Origin: CAIUGU01 sp965279735
GTDB taxonomy: Bacteria > Pseudomonadota > Gammaproteobacteria > Steroidobacterales > Steroidobacteraceae
Direction of reading: 5' to 3'
Length of the DNA: 64,000 bases
NCBI GenBank assembly: GCA_965279735.1
Contig: OZ257260.1
Location: forward strand, 3,844,001-3,908,000
Below the pieces are notes generated by a model that worked only from the letters and a program-made list of their open reading frames with translations, was not told the origin of the DNA and did no database searches. The position numbers and the translations under genes were made by a program. This document shows positions 34,943 to 43,438 of this stretch, piece after piece; within the stretch, counting starts at the first letter, position 1; every line of letters begins with the position of its first letter.

Positions 34943-35880
34943 GCAGGCTCCCGGAACGCACTGGCTCCCGCCGCATCACGGACATGTTCGGGGACTTCCT
35001 TCAGATCCCGGATCAATCCCAGCGCTGCCAGCAGCCGCAGCCCGTAGTACGTGAGGTCGATTTCCCACCAGTAGAAACCCTGCCGGGCAGCGGCGGGATA
35101 GTGATGATGATTGTTGTGCCAGCCTTCGCCGAGAGTCACGAGCGCGAGCCATGGGTTGTTGCGGCTGTCATCGGGCGTGTTGTAGCGGCGACGGCCGAAG
35201 CGATGAGCGAGCGAATTGATCGTGTAGGTCGCGTGGTAGCAGGCCACCGTCGAAATGCAGAACCCCCACACCAGCATCTGCCAGCCGTTGGTGCCGAGTT
35301 CAGGGGCCACTCGCCGGAGCAACGCTCCGAGTCCGAGAAGCAGCCATGCCAGCACGAATGGAATCAGTATGTCGAAGCGGTCCACCAGCCGCAGTTCGGG
35401 AAAGCGCAGCAGATCGCGGACGCGGCGCAGATCGGGCGTGAAATGCCGGCGCGAAAGGAACCAGCCCATGTGGCTCCAGAGCAGACCGCTGCGCACAGGC
35501 GAGTGCACGTCGTGCTCCTGGTCGGAATGCGCGTGATGATGGCGATGATGGGCGGCCCACCAGATGGGTCCCCTCTGCACCGCCGAAGCCCCCAGGATCG
35601 CGAAGATGAGCTGGCCGGTGCGCGAAGTCTTGAACGAACGGTGCGAGAAGTAACGGTGATAGAAGCCGGTGATCGCGAACATGCGCAGGAAATACAGCCC
35701 GATCGCGACGCCTACTGCCACAGGACTTGCACCGACGAACACCACCATCAGGCAGGCGACATGCATCAGCACGAACGGGATGACGCGCAGCCAGTCGACG
35801 CCGTCGACGACCTCGGAGGGTGTTGCACCCGCACTCGAGTCGAACCACGCGAGCACGGCCTTGGCCAAGCGTTGCAGCAT
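34939..35880 (-). CDS. acyl-CoA/acyl-lipid delta-9-type fatty acid desaturase
   Basis: The 313-residue membrane desaturase contains the three histidine boxes of the diiron centre: HRYFSHRSF, HHRHHHAHSDQ and GWHNNHHHYP, with hydrophobic helices between them. The first helix block MHVACLMVVFVG and IFAILGASAVQRGPIWWAAHH are typical of stearoyl-CoA-desaturase-like bacterial enzymes, which introduce a cis double bond in saturated acyl chains. Its start overlaps the chalcone-isomerase-like stop (TGATG) and its stop overlaps the flavoprotein start. It probably supplies the unsaturated chain for the CFA-type methyltransferase. Confidence 0.9.
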   Translation of the reverse strand: MLQRLAKAVLAWFDSSAGATPSEVVDGVDWLRVIPFVLMHVACLMVVFVGASPVAVGVAIGLYFLRMFAITGFYHRYFSHRSFKTSRTGQLIFAILGASAVQRGPIWWAAHHRHHHAHSDQEHDVHSPVRSGLLWSHMGWFLSRRHFTPDLRRVRDLLRFPELRLVDRFDILIPFVLAWLLLGLGALLRRVAPELGTNGWQMLVWGFCISTVACYHATYTINSLAHRFGRRRYNTPDDSRNNPWLALVTLGEGWHNNHHHYPAAARQGFYWWEIDLTYYGLRLLAALGLIRDLKEVPEHVRDAAGASAFREPA

Positions 35881-36491
35881 CAGTGATCCTTGTTCAAACC
35901 GAGCAGGGCTGCCCGCAGGTCAGGCAACTGGGTCCGCTCGTCCACCCAGATCCCGAGGAAAGCGGGACCGAATTTCCTGTCCTCGATGCGCCCCAGCATC
36001 CCGTTGCTGGAGTAGAAGCGGGTTTCACCACCTGGAATGACGACCGTGGTGACCGTGTCGCCTTTTTCAACATCGTGCCAGAGATCGAGGAGCTGCTTCG
36101 ACCATTTGTTGCTCGCCGCGTCGTCAAGCCCCAGCTTTTTCCAGGCGGACACCGTGATATCCACCAGCTCCTGGCGGGAAAATCCACGTTCATAGCGAAG
36201 GTTCAAAGCCAGCGGTTGATCGGGGCGGTAACGGCCGCTCGGGCTCCACAGGCTCGCGTGATAGATCCTGAATCCGACCAGCTTCAGGTCGTCGCCGCCT
36301 ACCCGGGCGAATTTTTGGCCGCTTGCCTCTACCGAAGCGGGTAGCCCGCTGTCTGTTTCCGCTGCCGCAGCAGGTAGCGTGTGCATCATCAGCATCATCG
36401 CGCACGCAAGCCCGGACACCTGCCTCGCGACCCGTGCCAGCGATCCGTCTGTTTTCACGGCAGCAGTGTGGACACGGGGGCTTGATGGCAT
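35880..36491 (-). CDS. chalcone isomerase-fold (fatty-acid-binding-like) periplasmic protein
   Basis: The 203-residue protein has an N-terminal hydrophobic stretch with a plausible signal peptide (VSGLACAMMLMMHTLPAAAAETD). The remainder (FRIYHASLWSP, PLALNLRYERGFSRQELVDI, FLGIWVDERTQLPDLRAALLGL) matches the bacterial chalcone isomerase-like fold, related to fatty-acid-binding proteins of the same fold rather than true flavonoid isomerases. It is the first gene of the lipid operon after the photolyase and probably binds or carries an acyl chain in the envelope. Confidence 0.75.
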   Translation of the reverse strand: MPSSPRVHTAAVKTDGSLARVARQVSGLACAMMLMMHTLPAAAAETDSGLPASVEASGQKFARVGGDDLKLVGFRIYHASLWSPSGRYRPDQPLALNLRYERGFSRQELVDITVSAWKKLGLDDAASNKWSKQLLDLWHDVEKGDTVTTVVIPGGETRFYSSNGMLGRIEDRKFGPAFLGIWVDERTQLPDLRAALLGLNKDH

Positions 36492-36524
36492 AGCGTTACC
36501 TTCGATCCAGGGTTGCGGGCAGAT

Positions 36525-36600
36525 TCAGGAACGGCCATTTGAGTGGGCAGATTGAATACGCCCGGGCGGCCCATCTGGATTCAAATGGCCGGGTTCCTGA
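36525..36600. repeat. 76-base imperfect nested palindrome at the photolyase 3' end
   Basis: TCAGGAACGGCCATTTGA at 36525-36542 is the reverse complement of 36581-36600 apart from a two-base insertion, and the interior contains CAGAT/ATCTG and a central GCCCGGGC. The right arm covers the last codons of the photolyase gene. No T-run follows, so it may be a stable hairpin that ends or tunes transcription between phr and the lipid operon. Confidence 0.6.
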
Positions 36601-38047
36601 TTTCTGCATAGCCGGCCAGCGCCTTCTCCCGGCTGTGTTTGAGGTCAACTACAGGTAGAGGGTAGTTCCTGCCCAGTTCCACCGCGGCTTGCTGGAGCAC
36701 CGTAGCGGGCGCGTCCCAAGGGCAATGGATCCATTTGTCGGGCAGCTTCGCGAGTTCCGGCACCCATTTACGGATATAGCGGCGATCCGGATCGAACCGT
36801 TCGGCCTGCAGGACGGGGTTGAAGATCCGGTAGTACGGGGCGGCATCCGCGCCGCAGCCCGCAGTCCATTGCCAGCCCAGGGTATTGCTGGCCAGATCCG
36901 CATCCACCAGCGTGTCCCAGAACCAGCGGGCCCCTTCGAGCCACGGGGTTTGCAGATTTTTCACAAGCATCGAGGCCACGATCATCCGCACGCGATTGTG
37001 CATCCAACCCGTGTGCCAGAGTTCGCGCAGGCCGGCATCGATGATCGGAAAACCTGTCTGGCCACGTTGCCAGGCGGATAACCATCCGGGCTTGCCTTCC
37101 CACCGATAGTGGGCGAAGCGTTCATCCAGCGGCGCTTCAGCCGTATGCGGAAAGTGGAACAGCAGGTGATGGGCAAAATCGCGCCAGCCGAGTTCCCGCA
37201 CATAGGCATCAGCGCCTTCACTCGATCCGGCGGCCATCGACAGGGGGGCGAGGGCAGCCACGATCTGCCGCGGACTGATCTCGCCAAAATGCAGATGCGG
37301 CGACAGTCGCGAAGTGCCGTGCAGGTCCGGCCGGTTCCGCGTGGAGGAATAGTCGGTCGCGATGGTGTCCACGAGGATCTCTACCTGCGCGTGCGCGCCT
37401 TTTTCGCCCGGCACCCACATAGACGGGAATCCTTCAGCCCAGGGCAGGTGCGGCAACAGGTCGAGCGATGCCAGGGTCTCCGATGCAAGTGCGGCGTCTG
37501 GAGGTTGCCCGGGATCCGGCGCCGGGGCTGGCAAAGGCAACTGGTGCAGGTCTCTCATGCACCGTTTCCAGAACGGCGTGAAGACCCGGTACGGATCGCC
37601 CTTCTCCGAGCGGATCTCCCACGGTTCGAACAGGAGCGCCGCATTGCAGCTGTCGGCCGCGATGCCGTCCTCGCGCAAGGCAGCCTTGATGGCCTTGTCG
37701 CGTGCGATCGTCGCCGGCTCGTAGAGGCGATTCCACACGACCCTGGCTGCACCCGTTTCAGAGATGAGGGTCTTGAGTGCGGCGAGCGTCGGACCGCGAC
37801 GGACAATCAGCCGCTGACCGGCCGCCTCCAGGCTTGCACCCAGTGACGACAGGCTGTGATGGAGCCACCAGCGACTGGCCGCACCCGGTGCCCAAGGTTC
37901 TTCTTCGGCAGGCGCATGGATATAGACGAAGACAATCTGGTCAGCCTCTTCGCGGGCCAGTGTCAACGCGGGCTGGTCACCGAGCCTGAGATCGCGGCGC
38001 AACCAGACAATGGCGGTTTTCCGGGGACCGGGTTTGGGAGAGGGCAC
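36581..38047 (-). CDS. phr: deoxyribodipyrimidine photo-lyase (class I CPD type)
   Basis: The 488-residue flavoprotein starts with GTG 38047, preceded by GGTGAG. The N-terminal antenna-binding fold is AIVWLRRDLRLGDQPALTLA, and the C-terminal FAD domain has WLSAWQRGQTGFPIIDAGLRELWHTGWMHNRVRM, DADLASNTLGWQWTAGCGADAAPYYRIFNPVLQ and RYIRKWVPELA, all hallmarks of DNA photolyases of class I. It repairs cyclobutane pyrimidine dimers using light. Its place next to the lipid operon recalls light or singlet-oxygen regulons in which phr and cfa genes are co-controlled. Confidence 0.93.
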   Translation of the reverse strand: MPSPKPGPRKTAIVWLRRDLRLGDQPALTLAREEADQIVFVYIHAPAEEEPWAPGAASRWWLHHSLSSLGASLEAAGQRLIVRRGPTLAALKTLISETGAARVVWNRLYEPATIARDKAIKAALREDGIAADSCNAALLFEPWEIRSEKGDPYRVFTPFWKRCMRDLHQLPLPAPAPDPGQPPDAALASETLASLDLLPHLPWAEGFPSMWVPGEKGAHAQVEILVDTIATDYSSTRNRPDLHGTSRLSPHLHFGEISPRQIVAALAPLSMAAGSSEGADAYVRELGWRDFAHHLLFHFPHTAEAPLDERFAHYRWEGKPGWLSAWQRGQTGFPIIDAGLRELWHTGWMHNRVRMIVASMLVKNLQTPWLEGARWFWDTLVDADLASNTLGWQWTAGCGADAAPYYRIFNPVLQAERFDPDRRYIRKWVPELAKLPDKWIHCPWDAPATVLQQAAVELGRNYPLPVVDLKHSREKALAGYAEIRNPAI

Positions 38048-38061
38048 GACTCACCAACATG

Positions 38062-38093
38062 AAAAAAGGGGACAGGTCTTTCGAGCTGTCCCC
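38062..38093 (-). terminator. rho-independent terminator of htpX
   Basis: On the minus strand an eight-base stem GGGGACAG/CTGTCCCC with a ten-base loop is followed at once by six Ts. It lies about 60 bases after the htpX stop and before phr. Confidence 0.88.
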
Positions 38094-38150
38094 TCATTCG
38101 CAAACCAGGGCTGGACGGGTTCGCTGTTTACTAAATAGCCCGAAAATTTT

Positions 38151-39032
38151 TCATTGAGCATTTCTCAGGGCTGCAATCCGCTCTTCCAGTGGCGGATGCG
38201 ACATGAACAGACGCTTGAGTCCGCCCGCGCCACCGCCCGCGATGCCGAAGGCCGACATCTGTTCCGGCAGGGCGGGTGCATGGCGCTGCTTCAGACGCTC
38301 AAGTGCACCGATCATGGATTCGCGTCCGGCCAGCCGGGCGCCACCGGCGTCAGCGCGGAACTCACGCTGCCGCGAGAACCACATGACGATCATGCTCGCG
38401 AGGATGCCGAGCACCATCTGCGCGATCAGCGACGTGATGAAAAACGCTGGACCGTGACCGCGCTCGGTCTTGAATACCACGCGATCGACGAGGTGACCCA
38501 CAACGCGCGACAGGAAGATGACGAACGTATTGACGACACCCTGGATGAGCGCCAGCGTGATCATGTCGCCGTTGGCGACGTGGCTGATCTCGTGCGCGAG
38601 CACCGCTTCTGCCTCGCGCTGCGACATGCCACTCAGCAGGCCGCTGCTCACAGCTACCAGCGCGCTGTTGCGACGTGCACCGGTCGCGAACGCATTCATT
38701 TCCGGTGTATCGAAGATGCCCACTTCCGGCATGCCGATGCCGGCCTGCTCCGCCTGCTGGCGGACCGTGTTCAGCAGCCAGGATTCGGAGGCATTGCGCG
38801 GCTGGTCGATGACCCGCACGCCCATCATGCGTTTCGCCGTCCACTTGGACAGGGCGAGCGAGATGAGGGAACCCGTGAAACCGACCACCGCCGCGAAGGC
38901 CAGCAGGGCGTTGAGGTTCAGGTTGGTGCCCTGTTCGTCCAGGATCTGGTCGATGCCCAGCAGCCTGAGCACGACGCTCAGCACCACCAGGATGGCGATA
39001 TTGGTGACGAGGAACAGGAAAATGCGTTTCAT
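38151..39032 (-). CDS. htpX: heat-shock membrane zinc protease HtpX
   Basis: The 293-residue protein has the length of Escherichia coli HtpX. It starts with two membrane helices, carries the zinc motif HEISH in EAVLAHEISHVANGDM with a downstream glutamate in FRADAGGARLAG, and ends with the usual SHPPLEERIAAL. HtpX is a peptidase M48 quality-control protease acting on damaged inner-membrane proteins. FDTPEMNAFATGARRNSALVAVSSGLL is diagnostic for the family. Confidence 0.95.
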   Translation of the reverse strand: MKRIFLFLVTNIAILVVLSVVLRLLGIDQILDEQGTNLNLNALLAFAAVVGFTGSLISLALSKWTAKRMMGVRVIDQPRNASESWLLNTVRQQAEQAGIGMPEVGIFDTPEMNAFATGARRNSALVAVSSGLLSGMSQREAEAVLAHEISHVANGDMITLALIQGVVNTFVIFLSRVVGHLVDRVVFKTERGHGPAFFITSLIAQMVLGILASMIVMWFSRQREFRADAGGARLAGRESMIGALERLKQRHAPALPEQMSAFGIAGGGAGGLKRLFMSHPPLEERIAALRNAQ

Positions 39033-39139
39033 CTGGAGTTACCTGACTGACCTGCTTGCGGATCCCGAAGTGCCCATATTGGGCCAGCCGGACGGGCTTC
39101 AAGTTCCCTTGCAGTCAGGCCCGCGGTAAGGACCTGCGC

Positions 39140-39457
39140 TTACTCGCGGTCGTCGAACTCGTCGTCATCCTCGTCGTCGAGGTCGTCGTCATCGTCCTCT
39201 TCATCCTCGTCGTCGTCCCAGTCGTCGTCCTCGTCATCGTCTTCAGCGACTTCGGAACCCGACCAGCCCTCGGGCTGGGTAGTCTTTTCGAGGTCGAGCA
39301 CGTGCCAGGTATCGAGATCGATCTCCTCGAGATCGCCGTTCTCGTACTGGATCTTGATCAGTTCCTCGTCAGGATCGACGGACAGCACCAGAAAGAGTTC
39401 TTCCTCTTCCAGGTCCTCGAACCATTGACCAGCCACCGGATCGTAATCTCTGCCCAC
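39140..39457 (-). CDS. very acidic small protein, DUF6763-like
   Basis: I start at GTG 39457, behind GAGGTG, giving 105 residues; a longer open frame without a good start exists. The N-terminal part VGRDYDPVAGQWFEDLEEEELFLVLSVD then IKIQYENGDLEEIDLDTWHVLDLE resembles DUF6763-type proteins. The last ~35 residues are almost only Asp and Glu, encoded by a GAC/GAT/GAG-rich DNA run that could slip in replication. The tail may bind metal, DNA-mimic partners or basic proteins; function unknown. Confidence 0.72.
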   Translation of the reverse strand: MGRDYDPVAGQWFEDLEEEELFLVLSVDPDEELIKIQYENGDLEEIDLDTWHVLDLEKTTQPEGWSGSEVAEDDDEDDDWDDDEDEEDDDDDLDDEDDDEFDDRE

Positions 39458-39671
39458 AGCACACCTCGAAAAAACGTCGCGACGCGGCGCGACAAGTACA
39501 ACCCCGGGCCGAAGTTTAGCAGGGTGATGCAAAATAATTGCAACAGCCTTGGAACCTGAGCGCTGTCGATGGGGAAATCCTGCAACCGCAGGCCAGCTAG
39601 GCCCCGGCCACGATCTGCTAGACTCGCCGGCACCCTTACTTGCCCTTTCCGGTGCGTTGAGCGAATGCAAA

Positions 39672-41468
39672 ATGCACGCCTATAAAGCCCCGCTCCGCGA
39701 CATGCGCTTCGTTGTCCACGAAGTGCTCGAGCTTGGCGCGCACTACCACGCGCTTGGCCGGGACGATGTCACCCCCGACCTGCTGGACAGCATCATGGAA
39801 GAGGGCGCGCGCTTCGCCGAAGAAGTGCTGGCGCCGACCAACGCGACAGGCGATACGGAAGGGGTGCACTTCGAGAATGGCGTCGTACGGACCCCCACGG
39901 GTTTTCGCGAAGCCTATGCAACGTTCTGCAGGGATGGCTGGGCCAGCATGACGTCGCCCGCGGCCTATGGCGGACAAGGGTTGCCTGAAAGCGCGCAGTT
40001 GCCATTTGCCGAAATGCTCTGCTCCGCCAATCTCGCGTGGCGGGTGTATTCCGGTCTCGGGGAAAGCGCCATCCTCGCGCTCGATACGCACGCGACTGAG
40101 GCGTTGAAGGATCTGTATCTGCCTCAGTTATCCACAGGGAACTGGACGGGCACCATGTGCCTGACCGAGCCCCATTGCGGCACCGACCTCGGGCTGCTGC
40201 GGACTCGCGCGGAGCCGCACGCCGATGGCAGCTACCGCCTGACCGGCACCAAGATCTTCATCACCGGCGGCGAACAGGACCTCACCGAGAACATCGTTCA
40301 CCTGGTGCTCGCGAAACTTCCCGATGCCCCGCCCGGTTCGAAGGGTATCAGCCTGTTTATCGTCCCGAAATTTCTGCCGACCGATGAGGGTCGCCCGGGC
40401 CCCGGCAATGGCGTCCGCTGCGGGTCTGTCGAGCACAAGATGGGCATCAAGGGGTCGGCTACCTGCGTCATGCATTTCAACGATGCGCAAGGATGGCTGG
40501 TTGGCGAACCGCACAAGGGTCTCGCCTGCATGTTCACGATGATGAATCACGCGCGTCTTGGCGTAGGCGTACAGGGTCTCGGGATCGCGGAAACCTCGTT
40601 CCAGGGAGCGCTGGCCTATGCACGCGATCGATTGCAGGGTCGCTCCGCCACAGGCCCGAAGTTGCCGGACAAAGTCGCCGATCCGCTCATCGTGCATCCG
40701 GATGTCCGCCGCATGCTGCTCACGCAGAAGGCGCTGGTGGAAGGCGGGCGCATGCTCGCGTGCTTCTCGGGGCAGCAGCTCGATATCGCCCATACGCATC
40801 CAGACCCGAAAGCCCGTGAGGCAGCGAACGATCTGCTCGCACTGCTGACCCCGATCGTGAAGGCGTTCCTCACCGACGCCGCCGTCGAAGTCACGAACCT
40901 CGGCGTGCAGGTTTATGGTGGCCATGGGTACATCCATGAATCGGGCATGGAGCAGCTCGCACGCGATGCACGCATCACGCCGATCTACGAAGGCACGAAC
41001 GGCATCCAGGCGCTCGACCTCATCGGCCGCAAGGTGCTCGGCAGTCGCGGCGAGCTGGTGAAAAAAATGGCGGCGCTGATCGTCGACTTCTGCGGCTCGC
41101 ACAGCGAAAGCGCGGAACTGAAGCCCTTCATCGCGCCGCTCGCGCTCATGGTTCGCGAATGGGGTGATCTCACGCAGTTCGTGGCGGCCTCCGCCAGTCG
41201 CAACCCGGATGAAGCGGGCGCTGCGGCAGTCGACTACCTGCAGTTCTCAGGCTATCTCTGCCTCGCCTGGTGCTGGGCAAGAATGGTGGTGACTGCCCAG
41301 GCTGCACTCGCGAGTGGCACAGCCGAGCCGGATTTCTACCAGGCGAAACTCGCCACCGCGCGCTTCTATTTCGAGCGGCTGCTGCCTCGTGCCCACGCTC
41401 ATGCTGAAGCGCTGCGCAGCGGGGCTGCCAATCTCATGCTCCTCGACGCTGCCCACTTCGCTTTCTAA
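39672..41468 (+). CDS. acyl-CoA dehydrogenase (FadE-like long form)
   Basis: From ATG 39672 the product is 598 residues, typical of the long ACAD group with an extra C-terminal domain. The ACAD signatures are clear: MCLTEPHCGTDLGLLRTRAE (FAD-binding loop), ITGGEQDLTENIVHLVLA and, near residue 425, VYGGHGYIHESGMEQLARDARITPIYEGTNGIQALDL, with the catalytic Glu in YEGTN. It catalyses alpha-beta dehydrogenation of acyl-CoA in beta-oxidation. It lies 14 bases before proB on the same strand but the two have no obvious functional link. Confidence 0.92.
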   Translation: MHAYKAPLRDMRFVVHEVLELGAHYHALGRDDVTPDLLDSIMEEGARFAEEVLAPTNATGDTEGVHFENGVVRTPTGFREAYATFCRDGWASMTSPAAYGGQGLPESAQLPFAEMLCSANLAWRVYSGLGESAILALDTHATEALKDLYLPQLSTGNWTGTMCLTEPHCGTDLGLLRTRAEPHADGSYRLTGTKIFITGGEQDLTENIVHLVLAKLPDAPPGSKGISLFIVPKFLPTDEGRPGPGNGVRCGSVEHKMGIKGSATCVMHFNDAQGWLVGEPHKGLACMFTMMNHARLGVGVQGLGIAETSFQGALAYARDRLQGRSATGPKLPDKVADPLIVHPDVRRMLLTQKALVEGGRMLACFSGQQLDIAHTHPDPKAREAANDLLALLTPIVKAFLTDAAVEVTNLGVQVYGGHGYIHESGMEQLARDARITPIYEGTNGIQALDLIGRKVLGSRGELVKKMAALIVDFCGSHSESAELKPFIAPLALMVREWGDLTQFVAASASRNPDEAGAAAVDYLQFSGYLCLAWCWARMVVTAQAALASGTAEPDFYQAKLATARFYFERLLPRAHAHAEALRSGAANLMLLDAAHFAF

Positions 41469-41482
41469 CCTCCGATAGCATC

Positions 41483-42634
41483 ATGGCTCAACGCGAACGC
41501 AAGGTCAGTGCGCGCCCGCTTGTGCAGGCACGTCGCATCGTCATCAAGATCGGCTCGGCATTGCTGGTCGAACAGGCGACGGGCAGGCTGAATCGCGCCT
41601 GGCTGGAAACGCTTGCCGCCGATATTGCGAGACTGCGTGCGCGGGGGCAGGAGGTACTGCTCGTGTCTTCCGGCGCAATCGCCCTGGGTCGTCGGCACCT
41701 CGGGCTCGAACCGGGGAAGCTCAAGCTGGATGAAAGCCAGGCAGCCGCGGCCGTCGGGCAGATTCGCCTCGCGCATGCGTGGAAGGAAGTCCTCGATGCT
41801 CACGAGCTGACCGTCGCCCAGATCCTGCTGACTTTCGGCGATACGGAAGAGCGGCGGCGATATCTCAATGGCCGCAATACGCTGTCCACACTGCTCAAGC
41901 TGGGTGCCATCCCGCTCATCAACGAGAACGACACCGTTGCCACGGCCGAGATCCGCTATGGCGACAACGACCGGCTGGCAGCGCGGGTGGCACAGATGAT
42001 CAGCGCCGATTGCCTGGTGCTGCTCTCGGATGTCGATGGCCTCTATACCGCGGATCCCACGCGCGACAGTTCAGCGAAGTTCATTCCGGAAATCAAAGGC
42101 ATTACCGCCGAGATCGAGCGTATGGCCGGTGGAGCCGCTTCCGACGTCGGGTCGGGAGGCATGGCGACGAAAATTGCCGCGGCGAAGATTGCTGTCGGAG
42201 CGGGTTGCCACATGTGCGTGGCGCTGGGACACGAGCTGCATCCACTGAAACGGATCGAGACCGGCGCGCGCTGCAGCTGGTTCTATCCTGCGAACAACCC
42301 GACGACAGTGCGCAAGCAGTGGATCGCGGGCTCGCTGAAGCCAGCCGGAGAGTTGCACGTCGACGCCGGTGCAGCCGCCGCGTTGAAGCGTGGCAAGAGT
42401 CTTCTGTCTGCAGGAGTCACGCGCATCGGGGGCCGCTTTGAACGAGGCGACGCCTTGCTCGTGCGCAGTCCCGAAGGCAAGGAGATCGCGCGGGGCCTGA
42501 GCGCCTATTCAAGCAACGATGCCGAGCGCCTCTGCGGCCGCAAATCCAGCGAGATCGAAGGGATACTCGGCTACCGCGGCCGCGACGAGATGATTCATCG
42601 CGACGATCTGGTGGTGACCGCCGCCAGCGACTAG
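41483..42634 (+). CDS. proB: glutamate 5-kinase
   Basis: The 383-residue protein has the amino acid kinase domain (RIVIKIGSALLVEQATGRLN, LLVSSGAIALGRR, PLINENDTVATAEIRYGDNDRLAARVAQMI, GSGGMATKIAAAKIA) followed by a C-terminal PUA domain from about residue 285 (GELHVDAGAAAALKRGKSLLSAGV to YSSNDAERLCG). It phosphorylates glutamate in the first step of proline synthesis. proA is not adjacent but lies 3.2 kb downstream on the same strand. The last four bases overlap the convergent stop of the next gene. Confidence 0.95.
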   Translation: MAQRERKVSARPLVQARRIVIKIGSALLVEQATGRLNRAWLETLAADIARLRARGQEVLLVSSGAIALGRRHLGLEPGKLKLDESQAAAAVGQIRLAHAWKEVLDAHELTVAQILLTFGDTEERRRYLNGRNTLSTLLKLGAIPLINENDTVATAEIRYGDNDRLAARVAQMISADCLVLLSDVDGLYTADPTRDSSAKFIPEIKGITAEIERMAGGAASDVGSGGMATKIAAAKIAVGAGCHMCVALGHELHPLKRIETGARCSWFYPANNPTTVRKQWIAGSLKPAGELHVDAGAAAALKRGKSLLSAGVTRIGGRFERGDALLVRSPEGKEIARGLSAYSSNDAERLCGRKSSEIEGILGYRGRDEMIHRDDLVVTAASD

Positions 42635-43002
42635 TCGAGCCGCTTGATACTGCAGCCCTTTGGATTGATGGCCCAGCGGATCACGCGCGTTCCCGCACTC
42701 GTTTCGAGCTGCTGGCTCAAGGAGACCTTGTTGCCCGCATTGCAAAGCGCATCCGCTACATCGAGGGAGCGCATGAAAACTACTCGCATGGCATCGGGAT
42801 TGGCGGCCTTGATGGCAAGTGCATAACCACCGTGTTGCGGATTGGCGGAGCACTCAGTACCGACGAAGCGTTCCTGCATCGATGCGCAGGTGGCCAGAGC
42901 TACCTGCACGGCTGTCGGCGGATAGACGGCTTCCGCAGCCTCGGTATTGGGGTCCAAGGCAACCACCGCGAGCATTGCGAAGTAGCGCAGCATGGAGCAC
43001 AT
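42631..43002 (-). CDS. hypothetical secreted protein
   Basis: The 123-residue protein starts with a hydrophobic stretch (MLRYFAMLAVVALD) that could be a short signal peptide; the ATG at 42993 is an alternative start. The rest has four cysteines in CASM, TECSAN, ADALCNAG and NPKGCSI, which could form disulfides in the periplasm. No family recognised. It converges with proB, overlapping by four bases. Confidence 0.6.
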   Translation of the reverse strand: MCSMLRYFAMLAVVALDPNTEAAEAVYPPTAVQVALATCASMQERFVGTECSANPQHGGYALAIKAANPDAMRVVFMRSLDVADALCNAGNKVSLSQQLETSAGTRVIRWAINPKGCSIKRLD

Positions 43003-43074
43003 CCTGCCAGAAGAAGGCTCGAGGCGCTTGCCAGCAGAGAGCTCCGGTTCCCGGATGAAAGGGATGGCAGAACA

Positions 43075-43109
43075 CCGGAGTCCGTTCAGGGAGTGAAACG
43101 GAACTCCGG
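43075..43109. repeat. 12-bp bulged stem-loop downstream of small ORF
   Basis: CCGGAGTCCGTT at 43075-43086 pairs with AACGGAACTCCGG at 43097-43109 with one bulged base. It lies between two minus-strand genes and may end the transcript of the 61-residue gene, although no T-run follows. Confidence 0.5.
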
Positions 43110-43132
43110 CGCCTGCCGGACAAACCTGATTT

Positions 43133-43318
43133 TCAGTCTTCCCGGCGCCGCAGCGCGTTCATGCGGGAAGCATAGTCACTGAGCTTTGCATGGTTGCGTT
43201 CCGCTTCCTGCGCCAGAACGCCGACATCCCGTTTGAACCACTCACCGGCAAACCTGCCTGGAGCTTCATCGTTGCTGTTCATCGGGTGAACGGCAACCCA
43301 GTCGATCTTCCTGTTCAT
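43133..43318 (-). CDS. hypothetical small soluble protein
   Basis: The 61-residue charged protein begins MNRKIDWVAVHPMN and continues with GRFAGEWFKRDVGVLAQEAERNHAKLSDYASRMNALRRRED, which is likely helical. A GGAG lies about eleven bases before the ATG. It is divergent from the DUF6498 gene, and a hairpin lies after its stop. No family is recognised; the start signal and plausible composition support coding but only moderately. Confidence 0.45.
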   Translation of the reverse strand: MNRKIDWVAVHPMNSNDEAPGRFAGEWFKRDVGVLAQEAERNHAKLSDYASRMNALRRRED

Positions 43319-43378
43319 CCGCGTTGCTCCGTAGGGAAAGTGATTGAAGGAGGAGTGAGACGGGAAACTACTTTTGTG

Positions 43379-43434
43379 AAACGGGCGTGTCTATCGGCGG
43401 ATTCTTACAGGTAAGTTATACATGCCCGTTTTTT
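43379..43434. promoter_or_regulatory. inverted repeat with T-run just before a start codon
   Basis: AAACGGGCGTGT at 43379-43390 is complementary at 11 of 12 positions to 43420-43431, and the right arm runs into six Ts ending at 43434, five bases before ATG 43439. On the plus strand this has the form of an intrinsic terminator or attenuator in the leader of the DUF6498 gene; an operator for a dimeric regulator is an alternative. Confidence 0.4.
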
Positions 43435-43438
43435 GCAC

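Noticed and set aside
35000..35886. Plus-strand frame antisense to the desaturase gene
   Set aside because: Composition is that of a shadow frame and the minus strand has all desaturase histidine boxes.
37109..37846. Plus-strand frame antisense to the photolyase
   Set aside because: No family features; the photolyase frame is complete on the other strand.
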